A stretch of DNA of 64,000 nt from positions 992,001 through 1,056,000 of the forward strand of contig JBGAFV010000001.1 of NCBI GenBank assembly GCA_044227095.1, read 5' to 3'. This stretch comes from JACMLD01 sp044227095. GTDB taxonomy: Bacteria; Bacteroidota; Bacteroidia; Chitinophagales; Chitinophagaceae. A model generated the notes under the pieces. That model saw nothing but the letters and a program-made list of their open reading frames with translations, searched no databases and was not told the origin of the DNA. A program made the position numbers and the translations under genes. Positions 24,134 through 31,158 of this stretch are shown here, in pieces (the first letter of the stretch is position 1; the number at the start of each line of letters is the position of its first letter).

Positions 24134-25594
24134 TTACCAGATAAAAGTAGCTACCGAACCTGCATCAAGCAATACTGGCACCCATTTCTTATTGAACTTG
24201 ATATTGAAAGCAATTGCTGATGCGCCATCATTTTCTGCAATTAAAACCTTTTTCCCATCTGGTCTTTTAAAAGCCACATTTTGCAGGCTGCCGGAAATAT
24301 TGCTGGCAATTCTTACAGAACCTGCAGGAACAAATTTGGAAGCATGCGCTATAATATAATAGGCAACATTACGGGTAACAGTATTACTAATAGTTAATGC
24401 GCCTTTGCAGGTACTGCATCCACCGGGAGTATAGGGTTGAAAATTTGCATCGTTGGCAAGGTTCCATTCAAGTGCATTGCGGCTCCAATTGCGCATAGAC
24501 CCAATGATTACATTTTTAATGTGCCATTTTAAATCTCCACCAAAATCTCCTGTTGATGCAGTGTATTGCTCAGTAAAATATAAATTTTTATCGGGGTAAG
24601 CATCATGTACAATACTCATTGCGCTAATATCTCCTGCATACAAATGAAAAGCACTGCCATCTGTAAATGATTTGGCTGCAGGATCGTTTAAAATGGTTAA
24701 TGGATAATCCGGGTGATCACAATTGTGATCATAAGAAACAATTTTTGTAGTAATGCCTGCTGCTTGAAATGCAGGGCCGAGATTGTTTTTTATAAAATCC
24801 CTTTCCTGTGTAGCAATCATTTGCAGGCTTGGGTTATTATTAGGGTTTAATGGTTCATTTTGCGGCGTAATGGCTGTAATGCTTATTCCTTCTGCTTTCA
24901 TTGCCTGAATGTACTTTACAAAATACTGCGCATATACGCTGTAATATGCAGGTTGCAGGCTACCGCCAATAGTGCTGTTATTGTCTTTCATCCAAGCTGG
25001 TGCACTCCAGGGAGTTGCAATAATTTTTATGTTTGGGCTGATAGCAAGGATTTGTTTTAGCAATGGTATTAAACCAGTTCCTGTTTCTTTATCTGGCGCA
25101 AGACTGAAGTTTGCCAGGGTGGGATCTGTTTGTGCTGCTGGCATATCATCATAAGAAAAAACATTGCTGTTTAAGTCGGATGCGCCAATGCTAATGCGCA
25201 AATAACTTATACCAATTCCATTTGCGCCGCTTCCAAATAATTCCTGCAGCAGGTTTGCTTTATCATTTGTATTCATGCTGTTGATTACCTGTGCACTGCC
25301 ACCGGTAAGTGTATAACCAAAGCCATCTATGGTTTGAAACTGCACGGTAGTATCGGCTTCAATGTCAATATTAGCATTAGCAATAGTGCCGAAAGAAAGT
25401 GTAGTGCTTTGCTGTTGCAGCAAAACAGATTTATCGTTTTTGGTGAGCCAGAATTCTACATCGTTGGTTGCAGGTGGTGTAACGGGTGGCGTAACCGGTG
25501 TAGTAGGTGAATTGTTATCAGCGCTTTTTTTACATTGGCTGCTGACAAGCAACAGGGAAGCAACTAACAAAAGACAAGCGGTTATATTTTTCAT
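24134..25594 (-). CDS. GH30 family glycoside hydrolase lipoprotein (glucosylceramidase-like)
   Basis: The start is ATG 25594 (MKNITACLLLVASLLLVSSQ, then Cys: lipobox SSQC), preferred over an ATG 24 bases upstream with a poorer leader. A Pro/Thr-rich linker (TTPVTPPVTPPATND) leads to a clan GH-A domain starting FQTIDGFGYTLTGGSAQVI. The acid/base Glu is in ITPQNEPLNP and the nucleophile Glu in YFTEQYT. The C-terminal beta domain is typical of GH30. Activity could be beta-glucosidase, beta-1,6-glucanase or related. It lies on the strand opposite the surrounding paa genes. Confidence 0.9.
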   Translation of the reverse strand: MKNITACLLLVASLLLVSSQCKKSADNNSPTTPVTPPVTPPATNDVEFWLTKNDKSVLLQQQSTTLSFGTIANANIDIEADTTVQFQTIDGFGYTLTGGSAQVINSMNTNDKANLLQELFGSGANGIGISYLRISIGASDLNSNVFSYDDMPAAQTDPTLANFSLAPDKETGTGLIPLLKQILAISPNIKIIATPWSAPAWMKDNNSTIGGSLQPAYYSVYAQYFVKYIQAMKAEGISITAITPQNEPLNPNNNPSLQMIATQERDFIKNNLGPAFQAAGITTKIVSYDHNCDHPDYPLTILNDPAAKSFTDGSAFHLYAGDISAMSIVHDAYPDKNLYFTEQYTASTGDFGGDLKWHIKNVIIGSMRNWSRNALEWNLANDANFQPYTPGGCSTCKGALTISNTVTRNVAYYIIAHASKFVPAGSVRIASNISGSLQNVAFKRPDGKKVLIAENDGASAIAFNIKFNKKWVPVLLDAGSVATFIW

Positions 25595-25796
25595 ATGGCA
25601 ATGTTGAAGAGAAAGCAATTTCGTTTTAATTATTGAAAAGCGGTTTATATTTTATGCTGAAACATTTACATAAATCGCCCGTAGCCATTGGCAATACTGA
25701 TGAAGTGCTTGCGACGCAAGGATGGTGCCATAAAAAACAAATGCTGGTATTAAAAAAGATAGTTTCAAAAGCTGTTTACTATTGGTTCAAGATCAA

Positions 25797-25812
25797 ACTA
25801 ACAATTGTTAGC
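25797..25812 (+). promoter_or_regulatory. TetR operator upstream of paaA
   Basis: ACTAACAATTGTTAGC contains the perfect 14-bp palindrome CTAACAATTGTTAG, nearly identical to the site before the TetR gene (20335-20348). It covers the -33 position relative to TATCTTTG at 25831, so binding should repress paaABCD. Confidence 0.7.
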
Positions 25813-25830
25813 GGTTGAATAAATAATTTT

Positions 25831-25838
25831 TATCTTTG
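25831..25838 (+). promoter_or_regulatory. paaA: -7 box of paaA promoter
   Basis: TATCTTTG matches TAnnTTTG, 20 bases before the paaA ATG. No good TTTG lies at 19-20 bp upstream; that position falls in the operator (TTAG), consistent with a regulated promoter. Confidence 0.55.
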
Positions 25839-25858
25839 GTGAAAGCAAAAGTTTTACC

Positions 25859-26815
25859 ATGTCTGAACTGGAAGCAGAAAAAATTTTTGAACAAAAAATT
25901 GAAAGCGATATCCGCATAGAACCTAAGGATTGGATGCCGGAAAAATATCGGCAAACGCTCATCAGGCAAATTAGCCAGCATGCGCATAGCGAAATTGTTG
26001 GCATGTTGCCAGAAGGCAACTGGATTAGCCGTGCGCCTACATTAAAACGCAAGGCAACGCTTATTGCAAAAGTGCAGGATGAAGCTGGTCATGGTTTATA
26101 CTTGTACAGTGCTGCAGAAACTTTGGGCATTAGTAGAGAAGAAATGATAGATCAACTGCATAGCGGCAAAGCAAAGTATTCTTCCATCTTTAATTATCCA
26201 ACACTTACTTGGGCAGATATGGGTGCTATTGGCTGGCTGGTAGATGGTGCGGCCATCATTAACCAGGTGCCTATTTGCCGTTGTTCTCATGGCCCGTATG
26301 CAAGGGCAATGGTAAGAATTTGTAAAGAAGAAAGTTTTCATCAGCGCCAGGGTTTTGAAATTTTATTAACTCTTAGTAGAGGAAGTGATGAACAGAAAGC
26401 AATGTGCCAGGATGCTATTAACAGATGGTGGTGGCCCAGTGTAATGATGTTTGGCCCCAATGATGATGCATCTCCCAATAGTGCGCAAAGCATGCGCTGG
26501 AAAATAAAACGCTTTAGCAATGACGAATTACGTCAGCGTTTTATAGACATGTGCGCAGAGCAGGTAAAAATTCTGGGCATGACCATTCCTGATCCTGATT
26601 TGAAATGGAATGAACAAAAACAACATTACGATTTTGGCCCTATTGACTGGGAAGAATTTAAAAACGTTATTAATGGCAACGGGCCTTGCAATAAGGAAAG
26701 AATGGCGGCAAGAATAAAAGCACATGAAGATGGTGCATGGGTAAGAGAAGCTGCAATTGCGTACGCAGACAAGCAAAGAAAAAAAAATAAAATGAAGGCT
26801 GAAGCAAGTGCCTGA
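25859..26815 (+). CDS. paaA: 1,2-phenylacetyl-CoA epoxidase catalytic subunit PaaA
   Basis: A 318-residue diiron ferritin-like subunit that epoxidises the ring of phenylacetyl-CoA. The iron ligands are visible in AKVQDEAGHGLYLY (ExxH) and CKEESFHQRQGFEI (ExxH), with the early Glu in QHAHSEIVGM. Length and sequence match PaaA closely. It is the first gene of paaABCD, with a TetR operator and a -7 box directly upstream. The C-terminal tail is Lys-rich (KQRKKNKMKAEASA), longer than strictly needed. Confidence 0.96.
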   Translation: MSELEAEKIFEQKIESDIRIEPKDWMPEKYRQTLIRQISQHAHSEIVGMLPEGNWISRAPTLKRKATLIAKVQDEAGHGLYLYSAAETLGISREEMIDQLHSGKAKYSSIFNYPTLTWADMGAIGWLVDGAAIINQVPICRCSHGPYARAMVRICKEESFHQRQGFEILLTLSRGSDEQKAMCQDAINRWWWPSVMMFGPNDDASPNSAQSMRWKIKRFSNDELRQRFIDMCAEQVKILGMTIPDPDLKWNEQKQHYDFGPIDWEEFKNVINGNGPCNKERMAARIKAHEDGAWVREAAIAYADKQRKKNKMKAEASA

Positions 26816-26835
26816 TAAACATCAAACATTGCACA

Positions 26836-27219
26836 ATGAAAAATTTTATAAAAAAATATTGCTACGGAGATTATGGCGATAAAGAAAATACAGGTGGCAT
26901 ATCTAAAGATCCTCATTCAATTCCTTTAGCCGCCGATAAAAACAGTTGGCCATTGTGGGAAGTATTCATTCGCAGCAAACAGGGATTAGATCATAAACAT
27001 GTTGGCAGCCTGCATGCTGCAGATGCACAAATGGCAATAGAAAATGCGAGAGATGTGTATACAAGACGACAAGAAGGAATTAGCATATGGGTAGTAGAAT
27101 CAAAATACATTCATGCAAGCAATGCTGCAGAAGCAGCAAGTTTATACGATCCTGCGAATGATAAGGTATACAGGCATCCTACTTTTTATGAGCTTCCGGA
27201 TGAATTAAAAAATATGTAA
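26836..27219 (+). CDS. paaB: 1,2-phenylacetyl-CoA epoxidase subunit PaaB
   Basis: A 127-residue protein. The PaaB core starts at about residue 36 (WPLWEVFIRSKQGLDHKHVG) and contains HAADAQMAIENARDVYTRRQ and SIWVVESKYI, all characteristic. About 30 extra residues precede the core; ATG 26836 is 21 bases after paaA and is the only Met before it. PaaB is a small non-catalytic subunit needed for the epoxidase complex. Gene order paaABCD is conserved. Confidence 0.94.
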   Translation: MKNFIKKYCYGDYGDKENTGGISKDPHSIPLAADKNSWPLWEVFIRSKQGLDHKHVGSLHAADAQMAIENARDVYTRRQEGISIWVVESKYIHASNAAEAASLYDPANDKVYRHPTFYELPDELKNM

Positions 27220-27250
27220 TTAGTTGAACTAAGAAAAAATTTATAGAACG

Positions 27251-28072
27251 ATGGAATTTTCTTTAATAAACAATTCAACTAATCAACCGATCAACCAATC
27301 AACTGATGATCTAATCAACTACACCCTCCACCTTGCCGATAACGCCCTGATCCTCGGTCAAAGAAATGCAGAGTGGACCGGACATGGGCCAATATTGGAA
27401 CAAGATATTGCCATCAGCAACATAGCACTTGACCTGATTGGACAAGCAAGAAATTTTTATCAATATGCAGCACAACTAATTAATGGATCAACTAATCAAC
27501 CAATCGGTGGCATTACTGAAGATTCTCTTGCTTACCTGCGCAATGCAAATGATTTTAGAAATTGTTTATTGGTAGAATTACCAATAGGCGATTGGGCAGT
27601 AACTGTATTGCGACAGTTTTTTTTCAGCAATTACCAATTCTATTTTTACCAGCAGTTAATCAATAGCAAAGACACAACACTTGCAGCCATTGCCGAAAAA
27701 TCTTTAAAGGAAGTAACCTATCACTTGCGATGGAGTGCAGAATGGGTAATACGCCTGGGAGATGGAACAAAAGAAAGCAATGAACGGATGAACAAAGCGT
27801 TAGAAGAATTATGGCCTTACACAAAAGAATTAACTACTAATGCAAATTATGAAACCGTATTGTGTGCCGAAGGCATTGCAGTTGATTTGAATAAAATACA
27901 ACAACAATGGACAAATAAAACAAAAGAAATAGTAAAAGCAGCAACCTTAGAGCTCTCTTCAAAACAGCAAACGAAACTTACAGGAAAGCAAGGCATGCAT
28001 ACAGAGCACCTTGCTGTATTGCTTAGTGAAATGCAGGTACTGCAAAGAACGTATCCGGGTGCAGAATGGTAA
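27251..28072 (+). CDS. paaC: 1,2-phenylacetyl-CoA epoxidase structural subunit PaaC, with in-frame repeat insertions
   Basis: A 273-residue ferritin-like partner of PaaA. Typical stretches are NALILGQRNAEWTGHGPILE, IALDLIGQARNFYQYAAQL and EVTYHLRWSAEWVIRLGDGT. Two stretches do not belong to the family: the N-terminal NNSTNQPINQSTDD (residues 8-21) and GSTNQPIGG near residue 80. Both are encoded by the same short DNA repeat (TCAACTAATCAACCRATC). The second falls between AQL and TEDSLAYLR, where E. coli PaaC (from memory) has only a short loop. The insertions sit at the terminus and in a loop, so the protein is probably functional. It ends 4 bases before paaD. Confidence 0.94.
   Translation: MEFSLINNSTNQPINQSTDDLINYTLHLADNALILGQRNAEWTGHGPILEQDIAISNIALDLIGQARNFYQYAAQLINGSTNQPIGGITEDSLAYLRNANDFRNCLLVELPIGDWAVTVLRQFFFSNYQFYFYQQLINSKDTTLAAIAEKSLKEVTYHLRWSAEWVIRLGDGTKESNERMNKALEELWPYTKELTTNANYETVLCAEGIAVDLNKIQQQWTNKTKEIVKAATLELSSKQQTKLTGKQGMHTEHLAVLLSEMQVLQRTYPGAEW
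27274..27300. repeat. AACTAATCAACC microrepeat, copy 1 in paaC
   Basis: TTCAACTAATCAACCGATC, followed by AACCAATC; further degenerate units continue to about 27320. It encodes STNQPINQ. Confidence 0.65.
27487..27505. repeat. AACTAATCAACC microrepeat, copy 2 in paaC
   Basis: ATCAACTAATCAACCAATC is identical to parts of copy 1 except for one base. It encodes STNQPI. Confidence 0.65.
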
Positions 28073-28076
28073 TGGT

Positions 28077-28568
28077 ATGGATACAACGAAACAAAAAATA
28101 TTATCCCTTCTTGAGCAGGTGCCCGATCCTGAAGTGCCTGTATTGTCTGTAATAGACCTGGGTATAGTTCGCGATGTAATCATAAACGGTGATGAATCAG
28201 AAATAATAATTACACCCACGTATAGCGGTTGCCCGGCTATGGATGTTATTAGCATGGAAATTAAAATGATTTTGCTGGAACATGGTTTTAAAAAAATTAA
28301 AATTACAAGCATACTATCGCCTGCATGGACAACAGACTGGATGAGCGAACAGGGAAAAGAAAAACTGAAAGCATATGGTATTGCGCCGCCAAATCCTACA
28401 CGGCCAGTTTGTGATACAAAACTGTTTGCAGAAGATGAAGCAGTTCAATGTCCGCATTGCAACAGTTACAATACACGATTAGTAAGCCAGTTTGGATCTA
28501 CCGCCTGCAAAGCATTGTACCAATGCAATGATTGCATGGAACCATTTGATTATTTTAAATGCCATTAG
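28077..28568 (+). CDS. paaD: phenylacetyl-CoA epoxidase assembly protein PaaD
   Basis: The start at ATG 28077 (MDTTKQKILSLLEQVPDPEV) follows paaC by 4 bases; a longer frame into paaC is not needed. The 163-residue protein begins with a DUF59/MIP18-type domain (DPEVPVLSVIDLGIVRDV, with the conserved Cys in YSGCPAMDV). It ends with a zinc-ribbon-like segment (CPHC ... CNDC). PaaD is thought to help mature the iron centres of the epoxidase complex. Confidence 0.94.
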   Translation: MDTTKQKILSLLEQVPDPEVPVLSVIDLGIVRDVIINGDESEIIITPTYSGCPAMDVISMEIKMILLEHGFKKIKITSILSPAWTTDWMSEQGKEKLKAYGIAPPNPTRPVCDTKLFAEDEAVQCPHCNSYNTRLVSQFGSTACKALYQCNDCMEPFDYFKCH

Positions 28569-28592
28569 CAACTTATAAGATCAAAATTGTTG

Positions 28593-28681
28593 ATTTTGGA
28601 ATTTAGAGATTTTTCGATTTAAAATGGCGGAATGCAGTCGAGATAAAAATCCAGAAATCACTAAATTTCGAAATCCAAAAT
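28593..28681. repeat. 89-bp palindromic element between paaD and paaG
   Basis: The left arm ATTTTGGAATTTAGAGATTT and the right arm (ending AAATTTCGAAATCCAAAAT) are imperfect inverses, sharing ATTTTGGA at the tips and ATTTAGxGATTT inside. No ORF. It may act as a hairpin separating paaABCD from paaG. Confidence 0.55.
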
Positions 28682-28708
28682 AAAATAACCCAAATACTAA
28701 GTACTAAT

Positions 28709-29485
28709 ATGGATTCAATATTATTCTCTGTAAACAATGCTATTGCAACTATTACATTAAACCGCCCTGAAAAATACAATGCATTTAACAGGCAAATGGC
28801 TTTGCTGTTGCAAAAAGTATTGGACGATTGTGCTGCAGATAAAAGCGTAAGGGCAATTTATTTAACAGGTAATGGAAAAGCATTTTGTGCAGGACAGGAT
28901 TTAAGTGAAATGACAGGCGATAATGCGCCAAACCTCAGCGAAATATTACAGGACCATTATAACCCCATTGTAACCCGAATAAGAAATATTGAGAAACCAG
29001 TGGTTTGTGCAGTAAACGGTGTTGCTGCTGGTGCTGGTGCAAACATTGCCCTTTGTTGCGATGTTGTTGTGGCTACACAATCTGCCACTTTTATACAGGC
29101 GTTTTCAAAAATTGGTTTGATACCAGACAGCGGCGGAACTTATACATTGCCCAGGTTAATAGGTTTTCAAAAAGCATCTGCATTAATGATGCTGGGCGAT
29201 AAAGTAAGTGCAGCAGATGCAGAAAAATATGGAATGCTCTATAAAGTATTTGCAGATGATGTTTTTGCTACCGAAGCAATGAAGATTGCTGCAACACTTG
29301 CGGCTATGCCTACAAAAGCACTGGCATACACCAAGCAGGCTTTAAATGCATCGCTTACCAATTCTTTTGAAACACAATTACAAACTGAAGATAAACTGCA
29401 GTACGCTTCGGCCAGTACACAAGATTATAATGAAGGTATTGCTGCATTTATTGAAAAACGCACCCCTGTATTTAAAGGAGAATAA
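28709..29485 (+). CDS. paaG: 1,2-epoxyphenylacetyl-CoA isomerase (PaaG-type enoyl-CoA hydratase/isomerase)
   Basis: A 258-residue crotonase-fold enzyme. FCAGQDLSEM and VNGVAAGAGANIAL form the oxyanion hole. FSKIGLIPDSGGTYTLPRL carries the Asp typical of PaaG, where other hydratases often have Glu. The C-terminus DYNEGIAAFIEKRTPVFKGE also matches the PaaG pattern. It would convert the ring epoxide to the seven-membered oxepin-CoA, directly after the PaaABCDE reaction. PaaF-like hydratase is the alternative. It is 140 bases after paaD across a palindromic repeat. Confidence 0.88.
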   Translation: MDSILFSVNNAIATITLNRPEKYNAFNRQMALLLQKVLDDCAADKSVRAIYLTGNGKAFCAGQDLSEMTGDNAPNLSEILQDHYNPIVTRIRNIEKPVVCAVNGVAAGAGANIALCCDVVVATQSATFIQAFSKIGLIPDSGGTYTLPRLIGFQKASALMMLGDKVSAADAEKYGMLYKVFADDVFATEAMKIAATLAAMPTKALAYTKQALNASLTNSFETQLQTEDKLQYASASTQDYNEGIAAFIEKRTPVFKGE

Positions 29486-29637
29486 GACTGCTAATAATAG
29501 TAAAATCCCTATGGCTTTCTTTATTGTTTCACAAACCATTCACAATTGAAGGTAAACCCGGTTGTTTTTTAAAGGTCTATTATATGTAAACGGTTCATAA
29601 AAAGAACCTCAACATAAAACCAAAAAAAGCAACTAAA

Positions 29638-29814
29638 ATGAAAACGTTACTTACATTATTAATGCCTTTGTTAATAGCAGTTACATTTAGCATTAGCAGT
29701 AAATTTTTTGCACAAGATCATTATTTAATTTCTGCAGTATTTACACTGGTTTGTTATAGCATTACAAGTTTGTGGATTGCAGTATTAAGTTCAAAAAAAT
29801 TAGCGCTGAGTTAA
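29638..29814 (+). CDS. small two-helix membrane protein (58 aa), unrecognised
   Basis: ATG 29638 to TAA 29814 encodes 58 residues, beginning MKTLLTLLMPLLIAVTFSIS and ending SSKKLALS. Two hydrophobic stretches (about residues 3-20 and 29-50) are separated by KFFAQDHY. A strong terminator lies 33 bases downstream, which supports an expressed unit. No clear promoter consensus was found and no family is recognised. It could be a membrane microprotein or, less likely, a chance ORF. Confidence 0.48.
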   Translation: MKTLLTLLMPLLIAVTFSISSKFFAQDHYLISAVFTLVCYSITSLWIAVLSSKKLALS

Positions 29815-29847
29815 TAATGCGGAAAACACAATTCCTCAGCATACTTC

Positions 29848-29903
29848 AACAGCAATGAGTTTGTATTTTAAAAGAAACTTATTGCTGTTTTTCTTTTTTA
29901 TTC
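29848..29903 (+). terminator. intrinsic terminator after small ORF
   Basis: The stem AACAGCAATGAGTTT/AAACTTATTGCTGTT (15 bp, one mismatch) is followed by TTTCTTTTTTATT. Confidence 0.8.
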
Positions 29904-30057
29904 ACTTCAGTTTACATTTTCTTTTCTAAGGTCTGCTCCAAAGAATTCCTGTTTTTGAATGGAGCGTCGCCTCAACCGATCCATCCGTGTTACAAATGCC
30001 GGTTCAATAGCATTATTAAAGCAAAAAAGGAAGAACTCAATTTCACATGCACAGTGT

Positions 30058-30065
30058 TATCTTTG
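30058..30065 (+). promoter_or_regulatory. obg: -7 box upstream of obg
   Basis: TATCTTTG lies 7 bases before the ATG at 30073. If used, the obg mRNA would be almost leaderless. No convincing -33 box is seen, so support is modest. Confidence 0.4.
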
Positions 30066-30072
30066 CGGCCGG

Positions 30073-31074
30073 ATGGAAAAAACAAACTTTATAGATTATA
30101 TCCGCATATTTTGTCGCAGTGGGCACGGAGGGGCTGGCAGCAAACATTTTATGCGTAATAAGCTAACTGCTAAAGGTGGCCCTGATGGTGGCGATGGTGG
30201 CCGCGGTGCGCATATTATATTAAGGGGCAACAAAAATTTATGGACGCTGCTGCACCTGCGTTATTTTAAAAACATACTTGCAGAAAACGGTGAAAATGGC
30301 AGCAAGAATAATAGTAGTGGTCGAAGCGGTAAAGACATTATTATAGAAGTACCGCTTGGTACAATAGGCCGGGATGAAGAAACAGGTGAACAGCAAATAG
30401 AAATACTGGAACATGGCCAGGAAGTGATTTGGCTAAAAGGCGGACGTGGCGGCCTTGGCAATAGCAATTTTGCTACAGCTACCAACCAGGCGCCAGAACA
30501 TGCACAACCGGGTGAACCCGGCGAGGAAGCATGGAAGGTTGTAGAACTGAAAGTACTTGCAGATGTAGGATTAGTAGGTTTTCCTAACGCTGGCAAATCA
30601 ACGCTTTTATCATCTGTTACTGCAGCTACGCCAAAAATTGCCAATTATGCATTTACTACAATTGCACCGCAGCTGGGTATTGTTGCTTATAGGGATGGAA
30701 GGAGTTTTTGCATGGCAGATCTTCCGGGTATTATAGAAGGCGCAGCAGAAGGCAAGGGGCTTGGCCATCGCTTTCTCCGGCATATAGAACGCAATTCTGT
30801 TTTATTGTTTTTAATACCGGCAGACAGCAGCGATCATAAAAAAGAATTTGACATCCTGGTAAACGAATTAAAAGAATACAATCCTGAGTTGCTGCACAAA
30901 CAATTTATTATTGCCATCAGTAAAAGCGATATGCTGGATGATGAACTGAAAGCTGCAATAGAAAAAGAATTACCATCAGGTATTCCCCATCTTTTTATTT
31001 CTTCCGTTACACAACAAGGGCTCGTAGAATTGAAAGACGTTTTATGGAAAACATTAAATGCAGATAATGTGTAA
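30073..31074 (+). CDS. obg: GTPase Obg/CgtA
   Basis: A 333-residue essential ribosome-associated GTPase. The start is ATG 30073 (MEKTNFIDYIRIFCRSGHGG); longer frames to 29959 add unrelated residues. The glycine-rich Obg fold is at 1-160 (KGGPDGGDGGRGAHIILRG, then GGRGGLGN). The G domain carries P-loop GFPNAGKSTLL, switch II DLPGIIEGA with GKGLGHRFLRHIER, and a degenerate NKxD (SKSD). No C-terminal OCT extension is present. It is preceded by a terminator-bounded small ORF. Confidence 0.96.
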   Translation: MEKTNFIDYIRIFCRSGHGGAGSKHFMRNKLTAKGGPDGGDGGRGAHIILRGNKNLWTLLHLRYFKNILAENGENGSKNNSSGRSGKDIIIEVPLGTIGRDEETGEQQIEILEHGQEVIWLKGGRGGLGNSNFATATNQAPEHAQPGEPGEEAWKVVELKVLADVGLVGFPNAGKSTLLSSVTAATPKIANYAFTTIAPQLGIVAYRDGRSFCMADLPGIIEGAAEGKGLGHRFLRHIERNSVLLFLIPADSSDHKKEFDILVNELKEYNPELLHKQFIIAISKSDMLDDELKAAIEKELPSGIPHLFISSVTQQGLVELKDVLWKTLNADNV

Positions 31075-31158
31075 AGAAGTTTATTAACCGTTTTGTGGTA
31101 TTGCAGGCATACAGGAAAGCAGTAACTTTCCGTATATAACCTACAAAGAATTATTCCA

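Noticed and set aside
25633..25818. 61-aa + strand ORF upstream of paaA
   Set aside because: It overlaps the operator and promoter region, has no recognisable features and no supporting start context.
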